Part shown: positions 1-5,772 of the stretch, piece by piece | How positions within the stretch are numbered: the first letter of the stretch is position 1 | How the letters are laid out: each line of letters opens with the position of its first letter | Assembly: GCA_964576135.1 (NCBI GenBank) | Contig: CAZNTZ010000020.1 | Location: 1 to 11,949 of the forward strand | Origin: CAZNTZ01 sp964576135 | Lineage (GTDB): Bacteria; Pseudomonadota; Alphaproteobacteria; Rs-D84 | Direction of reading: 5' to 3' | DNA: 11,949 nt | The notes under the pieces: generated by a model | Databases searched by the model: none | Seen by the model: the letters and a program-made list of their open reading frames with translations, nothing else | What the model was told of the DNA's origin: nothing | Program-made: the position numbers and the translations under genes

Positions 1-107
1 GTTGGTTTTACTGCGACTGGAAATTGCTTTTCCCAATAACGCAAAGTATGTGCAGGCACACCCAATCGCGCAGATACATCTGATATAGATAAAAACGGTT
101 CATTCAT
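1..107 (-). CDS. MerR-family transcriptional regulator, N-terminal part (cut by window edge)
   Basis: The first 35 codons are visible and the rest lies beyond position 1. The peptide opens MNEPFLSISDVSARLGVPAH and continues TLRYWEKQFP. This is the winged-helix DNA-binding start typical of MerR proteins: a helix-turn-helix 'SISDVSARLGVPAHTLRYWE' followed by the conserved aromatic/acidic RYWE. The start at 107 is supported by an AAAGGTGAT Shine-Dalgarno stretch at 112-119. The ATG also overlaps the TGA of the upstream hydrolase gene (ATGA, 104-107), so the two are translationally coupled. It is the last visible member of the run that starts at gyrA. Effector-binding region and ligand cannot be seen. 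Family assignment is good; the specific role is unknown. Confidence 0.82.
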   Translation of the reverse strand, partial: MNEPFLSISDVSARLGVPAHTLRYWEKQFPVAVKP

Positions 108-664
108 TTTATCACCTTTAACAATTCTGGAAACTCGTTCGATTTCATATCATATTCACAGAAATGCCCCATGTTATTAAATTTATGTACATGGATTTTT
201 GGATATGTTTCAAGAATTTTATCAACTGATTTCAAAATATAATCTTCGTCATCTGTTGAATAAAATAAATCTATCTGATCGAAACGTTCTGACAAATTTT
301 TATCTAACTGAAAATCTTGCAAAAATTCGCCGCCCAACTTTTCCAAATCAAGCCACGGGGCAACTAAAATCAGTTGTGCACATTTTACATTTGTATTTAA
401 TGATAAATATTTCAGCAAAAATCCGGCGCCCGCACTGTGCCCAATTAAAATAGTATTTTTATCAATTGTGCGATAAGGAAAATTACACAACCATTCTTCG
501 TATACCGCTTTGCCAACAGTCGCGTTTGGAAATTCTGGAACAACAGATTTAATTCCACGATTTTCAAATTCTTGTTTTATCCACGGCAACCAATGCGCGT
601 TTGACATTGACGATTCAGGCTCGTCATAATCGCGCACACCGTGAAGAATTATGGCATTTTTCAT
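104..664 (-). CDS. RBBP9/YdeN-type alpha/beta serine hydrolase
   Basis: A 186-aa protein of the small single-domain alpha/beta-hydrolase type. An early strand 'AIILHGV' (residues 4-10) is followed by a nucleophile elbow GHSAG at 75-79 with Ser77. A likely acid lies in STDDEDY (Asp138 or Asp139) and the catalytic His is in NNMGHFCE (His167). Length and motif spacing fit the RBBP9/YdeN family, which contains serine hydrolases of mostly unknown substrate. There is no signal peptide, so it is probably cytoplasmic. The start codon overlaps the stop of the TM2 gene (TAATG at 662-666). No Shine-Dalgarno site precedes it, so translation probably depends on re-initiation. Its stop overlaps the MerR start. 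The substrate cannot be inferred from the sequence. Confidence 0.85.
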   Translation of the reverse strand: MKNAIILHGVRDYDEPESSMSNAHWLPWIKQEFENRGIKSVVPEFPNATVGKAVYEEWLCNFPYRTIDKNTILIGHSAGAGFLLKYLSLNTNVKCAQLILVAPWLDLEKLGGEFLQDFQLDKNLSERFDQIDLFYSTDDEDYILKSVDKILETYPKIHVHKFNNMGHFCEYDMKSNEFPELLKVIK

Positions 665-966
665 TAAAATTTTATTTTTTTACCATCGGCATCTTTGAAA
701 TTTCCGCACGCTATGACAATTATGTCAATCAGTGTCCATATTCCGAACAAACCAAATGTCAACAGCATCAAAATTCCTGTTCCTATTTTTCCAACATAAA
801 AACTATGAATTCCGAACCAACCAACAAATAATGCCAGCAACAAAGTAATCATCGCATCTTTGTCAGAAACACCACGCGGTCTTTTGCAAGGCGCGCCACA
901 ATACGGACATTCGCGTGCATCTGAACTTATTTTTTTGCCACATTCATAACAATAAATCATTGTCAT
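664..966 (-). CDS. Zinc-ribbon plus TM2-domain membrane protein
   Basis: A 100-aa protein with two parts. The N-terminus carries a zinc-ribbon-like pair of CxxC knuckles (Cys6/Cys9 and Cys20/Cys23, with a further Cys27). From about residue 38 there is a TM2 domain. Its first membrane segment is about 38-58, containing GWFGIHSFYVGK; a short turn follows; the second segment is about 62-88, containing GIWTLIDIIVI. The FGxHxFYxGK and WxxxDxxxI signatures are diagnostic of TM2. Bacterial TM2 proteins are common but functionally undefined. The start at 966 has an AGGAG site (973-977); a second Met two codons later is possible. The stop overlaps the hydrolase start by one base, so the pair is coupled. 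Confidence 0.88.
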   Translation of the reverse strand: MTMIYCYECGKKISSDARECPYCGAPCKRPRGVSDKDAMITLLLALFVGWFGIHSFYVGKIGTGILMLLTFGLFGIWTLIDIIVIACGNFKDADGKKIKF

Positions 967-982
967 TTTTTTCTCCTATTAC

Positions 983-1333
983 TTACATGCTGATTGCACG
1001 ATTTAACAAATTTGCAAAGTTAGATACATTTTCTTTTGCGCGTTTCGCATATGCTTTGTCATCAAATTTTGGTGTATATTGCGGATAAATTTTTGTTATA
1101 AATAATTTATGTGGCTCATTCGTCCAAATTTTTCCGTCTTTTAACCAATAATTATCAACGGTGCCTTCTACGCGACATATTTCATGCCACATATCAGTTT
1201 CTGCTTCGGTTTTCTTGGCGTCTTTGATTGTTTGCAGAATCCAAATTTCAGCAGGTGATGGCCACCATTGCTCACCCAATTTTGGAGTTCCACGACCACT
1301 GTACAAACAATATCCGGAAATTTTTTTACTCAT
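983..1333 (-). CDS. Hypothetical Trp-rich protein, 116 aa
   Basis: I do not recognise a family. The protein is soluble-looking, without a signal peptide or membrane helix. It has six tryptophans in 116 residues, including WW in 'LGEQWWPSPAEIWILQ', and many aromatic residues. It ends in a basic, probably helical tail (AYAKRAKENVSNFANLLNRA). There are two cysteines, Cys8 and one near residue 53, with no metal-binding spacing. The start at 1333 is supported by AAAGG a few bases upstream (around 1340-1345). It sits 22 bases after the previous gene and 16 before the TM2 gene, inside the gyrA run. Codon use resembles the neighbours, and the ORF is intact, so it is very likely a real gene of unknown function. 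Confidence 0.72.
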   Translation of the reverse strand: MSKKISGYCLYSGRGTPKLGEQWWPSPAEIWILQTIKDAKKTEAETDMWHEICRVEGTVDNYWLKDGKIWTNEPHKLFITKIYPQYTPKFDDKAYAKRAKENVSNFANLLNRAISM

Positions 1334-1355
1334 TTAAAAACCTTTGTATTATTTA

Positions 1356-1805
1356 TTATATAACTTTGGCCCTTAATGTTTCCGTTATTTTTACGGATAC
1401 TTTGCCATTTTTATTTTTATTATTTACAGCAATTGATGCTTTGCCAAAAATTTTTGATTTTTTTGCGATGATTCCTTCTAAATCAAAATCATCACCCCTA
1501 AGAAAATAAATAATATTCTTAAGCGGAACCAACATCTTTGACGATATTGTTTCATCTTCATTAATTTTTAAAATAGAATCCATGAATATATTTGATATAT
1601 CCAATTTTTTTGTCAAACCAATTATTGGATACCCATCATCAGGATCTTTGGTTGCTGCTATTACAATAAATTTTTCCAAATTTGTCAAATTTCCAGCCCT
1701 GGCCAGTGCGTATATTTCGGCTAACGCACTGTCTCTGGATATTTTATCCACAGATATTCTTTCCCCCCAACCTGGTACTTTTCTGACCAGCTTGTATGTG
1801 AACAT
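1356..1805 (-). CDS. Hypothetical protein, 149 aa, directly downstream of gyrA
   Basis: No family is recognised. The protein has a mixed alpha/beta look: an N-terminal strand (MFTYKLVRKVPG), a helical stretch with SALAEIYALARAGNLTNLEKF (about 26-46), and a hydrophobic strand FIVIAATKD. A Lys-rich strand-forming tail follows (NNKNKNGKVSVKITETLRAKVI). There is no signal peptide or transmembrane helix. The start at 1805 lies one base after the gyrA stop and has a GGGAG Shine-Dalgarno site inside the gyrA 3' end (1812-1816). Translation should therefore be coupled to gyrase. A perfect DnaA-box-like 9-mer (1744-1752) falls inside the gene and is probably chance. Being a real gene is well supported; its function is not. 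Confidence 0.72.
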   Translation of the reverse strand: MFTYKLVRKVPGWGERISVDKISRDSALAEIYALARAGNLTNLEKFIVIAATKDPDDGYPIIGLTKKLDISNIFMDSILKINEDETISSKMLVPLKNIIYFLRGDDFDLEGIIAKKSKIFGKASIAVNNKNKNGKVSVKITETLRAKVI

Positions 1806-1806
1806 A

Positions 1807-4530
1807 TTATACTCCCGTGGTTTCTGGTGATTGCTCCGCTTTTTCTAATTCATTATCGCACTGTTCTTCAGTTGTTTCATCTTCTTTTTCAATTGCTGTT
1901 GCACTGACAACTTTTTCACCGATTGCAGTTTTGAAAAGCGTAACCCCGGCTGTTGCACGACCAGCAATACGAATTGCGCTGACCGGTGTTCTGATGATTT
2001 TTCCACCATCTGTTACCATCATAACATCATGACATTCATCAATTGGGAACGAACCAGCAACTGCTGTATTTTTGCCACCCAACTTAATTCCTGCGAATCC
2101 GCTGCCACCGCGGTGTGTTGTGCGATATTCATAAGACGATGTACGTTTTCCAAATCCATTTTCAGAAATTGTCAAAATAAACTGTTCCGCGGCTGCCAAT
2201 TCTGCCATTTTTGCTTCGTCCAGAACCAAAGATGTCTGTTCTTCTTCTGAATCTGCTTCTTCTTCAAGTCCAGTCGCAGCACGACGTAACGCACGTGATT
2301 GTTTAATGTACGCAGCACGTACTTCGGAATCAAGCTCACTATGAACCAACATTGCCATACCAATAATGCGATCATCCTTAGAAAGTGATATTCCACGAAT
2401 ACCATCAGATGCACGACCCGAGAATACACGAATTTCTGTTACTGGGAAACGAATTACACGACCACGATACGTTGATAACATAACATCGCAAGCCTCTGTA
2501 CATGGCAGAACGCTGACGAGACTATCGCCTTCGTCCAATTTCATTGCAATTTTTCCATTTGCACGAATTGATTCGAAATCACCCATTTTGTTACGACGCA
2601 CATTTCCAGACGCAGTTACAAACATCAAAAAGTTTTCTTTATCTTCTGGTTCTGGCAATATTGCAGTAATTGTTTCACCCGCAGACAAAGGTAATAAATT
2701 AACCAATGGGCGACCCTTTGCAGCAGCAGCGGCTTCTGGTAATTTATATGTCTTCATACGATAACACATTCCAAGCGAAGAGAAGAACATAAGTGGGGTA
2801 TGTGTATTCGCAACGAATACCGTTGTTACATAATCTTCTTCTTTGGTTGTCATTGCATTACGTCCCTTACCACCGCGACGTTGTGCACGATAAGTATCCA
2901 AAGACACACGTTTGATATAACCAGTATTTGTAATTGTAACAACCATATCTTCACGGGCAATCAAGTCTTCCATATCCATGTCGACTTCTGCCTCTGTTAT
3001 TTCTGTGCGACGATCATGACCAAATTGATCACGAATAATAATTGTTTCATCACGGATAATTTGAATAATTTTCCCTTGATCACCTAAAATTTCCAGAAAA
3101 CGTTTTATTTCATCACCTAATTCAACCAAGTCTTTGTGAATTTTTGTACGTTCCAGTCCTGTCAAACGATGCAATTGCAATTCAAGAATGGCTTTTGCTT
3201 GGGCTTCGGACATCCAAAACATTCCATCTTTGTATTCTGTATTTGGATCATCAATCAATTTTATATAATTTTCAACATCTGATGCTTTCCAACCACGTGC
3301 CACTAACGCAGTTCTTGCAACCTCTGGCGATTCAGACGATTTTATCAATTCTATAATTTCATCTAAATTTCCAACAGCAACTGTTAAACCCAACAAAGTG
3401 TGCGCCTTGCTGCGGGCTTTGTTTAATTCAAAAATTGTACGTCTGCGTACAACATCTACACGAAAATCTACAAATGAATTTAAAACACCCTTGACATTAA
3501 ATAACATTGGACGACCATGATTCAGGGCCATCATGTTTACAGGGAAAGATGTTTGTAAATCTGTATATTGAAATAATTGATTCAAAATTACTTCGGGGAT
3601 AGCATCACGTTTCAGTTCTATAACAATTCTTATACCATCACGTGAAGATTCGTCGCGTATTTCGCCTATACCTTCAATACGTTTTTCCTTTGCCAAATCT
3701 ACGATTTTTGCAACCAATTGTGCTTTGTTTACTTGATAAGGAACCTCATCTATAATAATTACTGGATGATCTTTGAATTCTTCAAAATGAGTTTTTGCAC
3801 GAACAATAACACTGCCACGGCCGGTCGTGTGGGCACGATATGCACCGCTGCGCCCCATCATAATTCCACCAGTTGGAAAATCTGGACCTTGGATAATTTC
3901 AAATAATTCTTCGTCTGTAATTTCACGATTATCTAAAACAGACAATATCCCGTTACAAACTTCGCGTAAATTATATGTTGGGACATTTGTTGCCATACCA
4001 ACCGCAATTCCAGAACCACCGTTTATCAAAAAATTTGGAAATTTTGATGGCAAAACACGTGGCTCGTCCAAAGTACCAGAATAATTAGGCATCCAGTCCA
4101 CAGTGTCTTTATCGAGATCATCCATCAAGGCAGAGCCCAGTTTTGTAAGACGTGCCTCTGTATAACGCATTGCCGCGGCACCGTCACCATCCCGTGAGCC
4201 AAAGTTACCCTGACCCTGGACCAGCATTTCACCCATTGAAAAATCTTGGGCCATACGAACCATGGCGTCGTAAATAGAACTGTCGCCATGTGGATGGTAT
4301 TTACCCATAACTTCACCGACAATAGTTGCAGATTTAACAGTCGCACGCGAAGCCGGTGCAATTTCGTTCATAACGTACATAATTCTGCGATGAACCGGTT
4401 TACAACCGTCACGAACATCAGGCAATGCACGGTCTACGATAACACTCATCGCATAATCCAAAAACGATGTTTGCATTTCTTTTTCAATTGCGGACTGTGG
4501 GACAATGTTCAAATTTTCTGTATCAGACAT
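1807..4530 (-). CDS. gyrA: DNA gyrase subunit A
   Basis: A 907-aa GyrA, the breakage-reunion subunit that works with GyrB to introduce negative supercoils. The catalytic Arg-Tyr is in AAAMRYTEARL (Tyr123). The winged-helix segment has HPHGDSSIYD, and the Ser and Asp at the classic quinolone-contact sites (Ser84 and Asp88, E. coli 83 and 87) are both present. The C-terminal beta-pinwheel begins near residue 520. It carries an intact GyrA box QRRGGKG (550-556), which separates gyrase from topoisomerase IV ParC. The pinwheel includes a charged linker (about 745-775, GLEEEADSEEEQ), and the protein ends in an acidic tail. Start choice: ATG at 4530 opens MSDTENLN and has an AAAGGA site upstream. 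A longer in-frame reading from 4572 would begin upstream of the predicted transcript start. At 907 aa it is slightly longer than the 875 aa of E. coli. Confidence 0.98.
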   Translation of the reverse strand: MSDTENLNIVPQSAIEKEMQTSFLDYAMSVIVDRALPDVRDGCKPVHRRIMYVMNEIAPASRATVKSATIVGEVMGKYHPHGDSSIYDAMVRMAQDFSMGEMLVQGQGNFGSRDGDGAAAMRYTEARLTKLGSALMDDLDKDTVDWMPNYSGTLDEPRVLPSKFPNFLINGGSGIAVGMATNVPTYNLREVCNGILSVLDNREITDEELFEIIQGPDFPTGGIMMGRSGAYRAHTTGRGSVIVRAKTHFEEFKDHPVIIIDEVPYQVNKAQLVAKIVDLAKEKRIEGIGEIRDESSRDGIRIVIELKRDAIPEVILNQLFQYTDLQTSFPVNMMALNHGRPMLFNVKGVLNSFVDFRVDVVRRRTIFELNKARSKAHTLLGLTVAVGNLDEIIELIKSSESPEVARTALVARGWKASDVENYIKLIDDPNTEYKDGMFWMSEAQAKAILELQLHRLTGLERTKIHKDLVELGDEIKRFLEILGDQGKIIQIIRDETIIIRDQFGHDRRTEITEAEVDMDMEDLIAREDMVVTITNTGYIKRVSLDTYRAQRRGGKGRNAMTTKEEDYVTTVFVANTHTPLMFFSSLGMCYRMKTYKLPEAAAAAKGRPLVNLLPLSAGETITAILPEPEDKENFLMFVTASGNVRRNKMGDFESIRANGKIAMKLDEGDSLVSVLPCTEACDVMLSTYRGRVIRFPVTEIRVFSGRASDGIRGISLSKDDRIIGMAMLVHSELDSEVRAAYIKQSRALRRAATGLEEEADSEEEQTSLVLDEAKMAELAAAEQFILTISENGFGKRTSSYEYRTTHRGGSGFAGIKLGGKNTAVAGSFPIDECHDVMMVTDGGKIIRTPVSAIRIAGRATAGVTLFKTAIGEKVVSATAIEKEDETTEEQCDNELEKAEQSPETTGV

Positions 4531-4562
4531 ACTTATTTTTCCTTTCTTTTTTAGATGCCAAA

Positions 4563-4591
4563 AATATAGCAAAATAGCATCATTTGGTCAA
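4563..4591 (-). promoter_or_regulatory. Predicted sigma-70 promoter of gyrA
   Basis: Read on the minus strand, TTGACC (4586-4591) is followed after 17 bases by TATATT (4563-4568). Both are 5/6 matches to consensus with ideal spacing. Transcription would start near 4556, giving a leader of about 25 bases that contains the AAAGGA site and the ATG at 4530. This also argues against any gyrA start upstream of 4556. Confidence 0.7.
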
Positions 4592-4624
4592 GTATTTTTG
4601 GATTTTATGGTCTGTTGTTTTCCC

Positions 4625-4652
4625 TTGACAATCCGGGACTTTTTGCTAGGAT
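4625..4652 (+). promoter_or_regulatory. Predicted sigma-70 promoter for the small membrane ORF and rpmH
   Basis: A perfect TTGACA (4625-4630) is followed after 16 bases by TAGGAT (4647-4652, 4/6). Transcription would start about 4659, some 20 bases before the 34-codon ORF and about 190 before rpmH. It diverges from the gyrA promoter, with the two -35 boxes only 33 bases apart. Shared control of supercoiling and ribosomal-protein transcription is possible, but this is inference. Confidence 0.6.
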
Positions 4653-4679
4653 TTTTATGTATAAAACAGGATTTTTAAA

Positions 4680-4784
4680 ATGTTACTTTGGAACTCTATC
4701 GGACACGTTTTTGCAATGTTATTTGTTTGGTTTTTATTGGTCGAAATCTATAACAAATTTATTGTTGGTGGAAAAAGCAAATAA
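4680..4784 (+). CDS. Putative 34-aa single-pass membrane peptide upstream of rpmH
   Basis: A short ORF reading MLLWNSIGHVFAMLFVWFLL and ending VEIYNKFIVGGKSK. It has a near-continuous hydrophobic helix (about residues 2-24) followed by a short basic tail (K26, K32, K34), so an inner-membrane peptide with a cytoplasmic C-terminus is expected. Support for translation comes from an AGGA site (4668-4671), eight bases before the ATG, and a good promoter about 20 bases further up. It fills most of the otherwise gene-free stretch between gyrA and rpmH. I recognise no family. It may be a small protein in its own right or a leader peptide affecting rpmH. Another frame runs through the same bases, but it has no ribosome site and starts upstream of the promoter. 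Confidence 0.5.
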   Translation: MLLWNSIGHVFAMLFVWFLLVEIYNKFIVGGKSK

Positions 4785-4791
4785 TAAAAAC

Positions 4792-4820
4792 TTGATTTCA
4801 CATAAATTCTGTGGTTAAAT
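4792..4820 (+). promoter_or_regulatory. Possible second promoter proximal to rpmH
   Basis: TTGATT (4792-4797) and TTAAAT (4815-4820) are separated by 17 bases; each matches 4/6 of consensus. It would start transcription near 4827, giving rpmH a short leader and bypassing the 34-codon ORF. The -10 box coincides with the loop of the hairpin described separately, so only one of the two readings may be functional. Confidence 0.3.
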
Positions 4821-4826
4821 CCACGG
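4809..4826 (+). promoter_or_regulatory. Hairpin in the rpmH leader
   Basis: CTGTGG and CCACGG form a six-pair stem (one G-U) around the loop TTAAAT. It ends 24 bases before the rpmH ATG and just above the AAAGG ribosome site (4838-4842). No T-run follows, so it is not a terminator. It could be a leader structure of a ribosomal-protein mRNA or a chance palindrome. Confidence 0.3.
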
Positions 4827-4850
4827 CACAAAGATTAAAAGGTTAAAGTT

Positions 4851-5003
4851 ATGGCAACAAAAAGAACTTATCAGCCGTCAAAAACGCGTCGCGTTAAAAC
4901 ACACGGCTTTCGTGAAAAAATGGCAACCAAGGGTGGACGTGAGGTTTTAAACCGTCGTCGCTCCACAGGTCGCAAACGTCTGGCTGTATCTGCTGTCAGA
5001 TAA
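4851..5003 (+). CDS. rpmH: 50S ribosomal protein bL34
   Basis: A 50-codon ORF opening MATKRTYQPSKTRRVKTHGF, with the invariant KRTYQPS start and the HGFRxxMATKGGR core. Its basic end is RRRSTGRKRLAVSAVR. bL34 is a small basic protein of the large ribosomal subunit that binds 23S rRNA. The family is usually about 44-46 residues. This copy is a little longer at both ends: MAT before KRTYQPS and a short AVSAVR tail. The start at 4851 has AAAGG eight bases upstream. It is the only housekeeping gene on the plus strand here. It is not followed by rnpA, its usual partner, but by a terminator ten bases after the stop. Confidence 0.97.
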   Translation: MATKRTYQPSKTRRVKTHGFREKMATKGGREVLNRRRSTGRKRLAVSAVR

Positions 5004-5012
5004 ACGATATTT

Positions 5013-5039
5013 AAAAAACCGCCAACTGGCGGTTTTTTT
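5013..5039. terminator. Bidirectional rho-independent terminator between rpmH and the thioesterase gene
   Basis: A run of six A, then CCGCC, the loop AACT, then GGCGG, then seven T form a strong GC hairpin flanked by A and T tracts. It therefore reads as an intrinsic terminator on both strands. It closes rpmH rightward and the valS-thioesterase unit leftward. The thioesterase TAA (5038-5040) lies inside the tract itself. Confidence 0.9.
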
Positions 5040-5772
5040 ATATCACTTCCCATTCACAAACTATATCTGAATGATTTGTATTTTGGCTTTTAATCCAATG
5101 TCGACTGATATTACCATCAAAAATCGAATCAACCTCTATTTCTTGTGTATTTATTGAAATCTCTTTTTTAAAATGCAGACTTATTTGACGTAATTTATAT
5201 TTATCACGTAAATCAAATCCGATACTTTCTGTGGCCCACAATGCATAAACAGCATTATTTACATGTTGGTTAACGTCAAAATCATCATAACGAATTGAAA
5301 AAAATTTCTTTGATTCATTATCTGGTACAAAATCTGGAAATTTTTCAAACGGCATATCATAAGCACGATTTGAATCAAAATCCCATTTTGGTAAATTTTG
5401 ATCTAATCTCATCGGGCGACGAGTTTTCATATCAATCAAAATCCATTGTGAAGTAGCACGTACTAATAAACGATTATCTGCACCCCTGATTTCGAATTCA
5501 CGCGTTGCGCGCAGTGCATCATGCTTTGCCGGCCATGATATTATCGCAATCTCTTCCATTTCACGCGGACTTTCGACAATATCGACCAAGTAATGTGTAA
5601 CAACCCATGCAATATTATGTTCTATACAAAAAGTACGACCTGCACCCAAAATTTCAGCATGATCATCGGCAATACCCTGTAATTCATTCATTAAAACTGT
5701 TGGACGCATAAAACCATGCCGATCACATTGATAGGTTTTCAGAACTTTATTAACTGTGTATTTTTCAATCAT
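5038..5772 (-). CDS. Acyl-ACP thioesterase (double hot-dog, FatA/FatB-like)
   Basis: A 244-aa protein matching bacterial acyl-ACP thioesterases, which hydrolyse acyl-ACP to release free fatty acid. The N-terminal hot-dog (about 1-135) has CDRHGFMRPTVLMNELQGIADDHAE. The C-terminal hot-dog (about 155-244) has DDFDVNQHVNNAVYALWATES. In plant FatB the catalytic set is Asp, Asn and His in DxNxH plus a Glu 34 residues after the His. Here Asp166, Asn168, His170 and Glu204 reproduce that spacing exactly, so it should be active. No signal peptide is present, so it is cytosolic. Its ATG lies eight bases inside the end of valS, giving tight coupling. Chain-length preference cannot be read. The family is commoner in Gram-positives, Bacteroidetes and plants than in proteobacteria, so transfer is possible. 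Confidence 0.9.
   Translation of the reverse strand: MIEKYTVNKVLKTYQCDRHGFMRPTVLMNELQGIADDHAEILGAGRTFCIEHNIAWVVTHYLVDIVESPREMEEIAIISWPAKHDALRATREFEIRGADNRLLVRATSQWILIDMKTRRPMRLDQNLPKWDFDSNRAYDMPFEKFPDFVPDNESKKFFSIRYDDFDVNQHVNNAVYALWATESIGFDLRDKYKLRQISLHFKKEISINTQEIEVDSIFDGNISRHWIKSQNTNHSDIVCEWEVI

Noticed and set aside
1744..1752. Perfect TTATCCACA DnaA box, considered as part of an origin near gyrA and rpmH
   Set aside because: It is a single copy inside a coding region with no cluster of further boxes nearby; one 9-mer can occur by chance.
4240..4300. Quinolone-resistance changes in GyrA
   Set aside because: Ser and Asp at the two classic positions are both the sensitive-type residues.
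4531..4572. Fourteen-codon N-terminal extension of gyrA starting at 4572
   Set aside because: The extra residues (MLYFWHLKKKGKIS) do not resemble GyrA, cover the predicted -10 box and transcript start, and a normal ribosome site precedes the ATG at 4530.
4615..4818. 67-codon plus-strand reading frame across the gyrA-rpmH gap
   Set aside because: It starts upstream of the -35 box, has no ribosome site and competes with the better-supported 34-codon frame.
4871..5053. Minus-strand reading frame opposite rpmH
   Set aside because: It is the mirror of a certain ribosomal protein gene and runs through the terminator hairpin.
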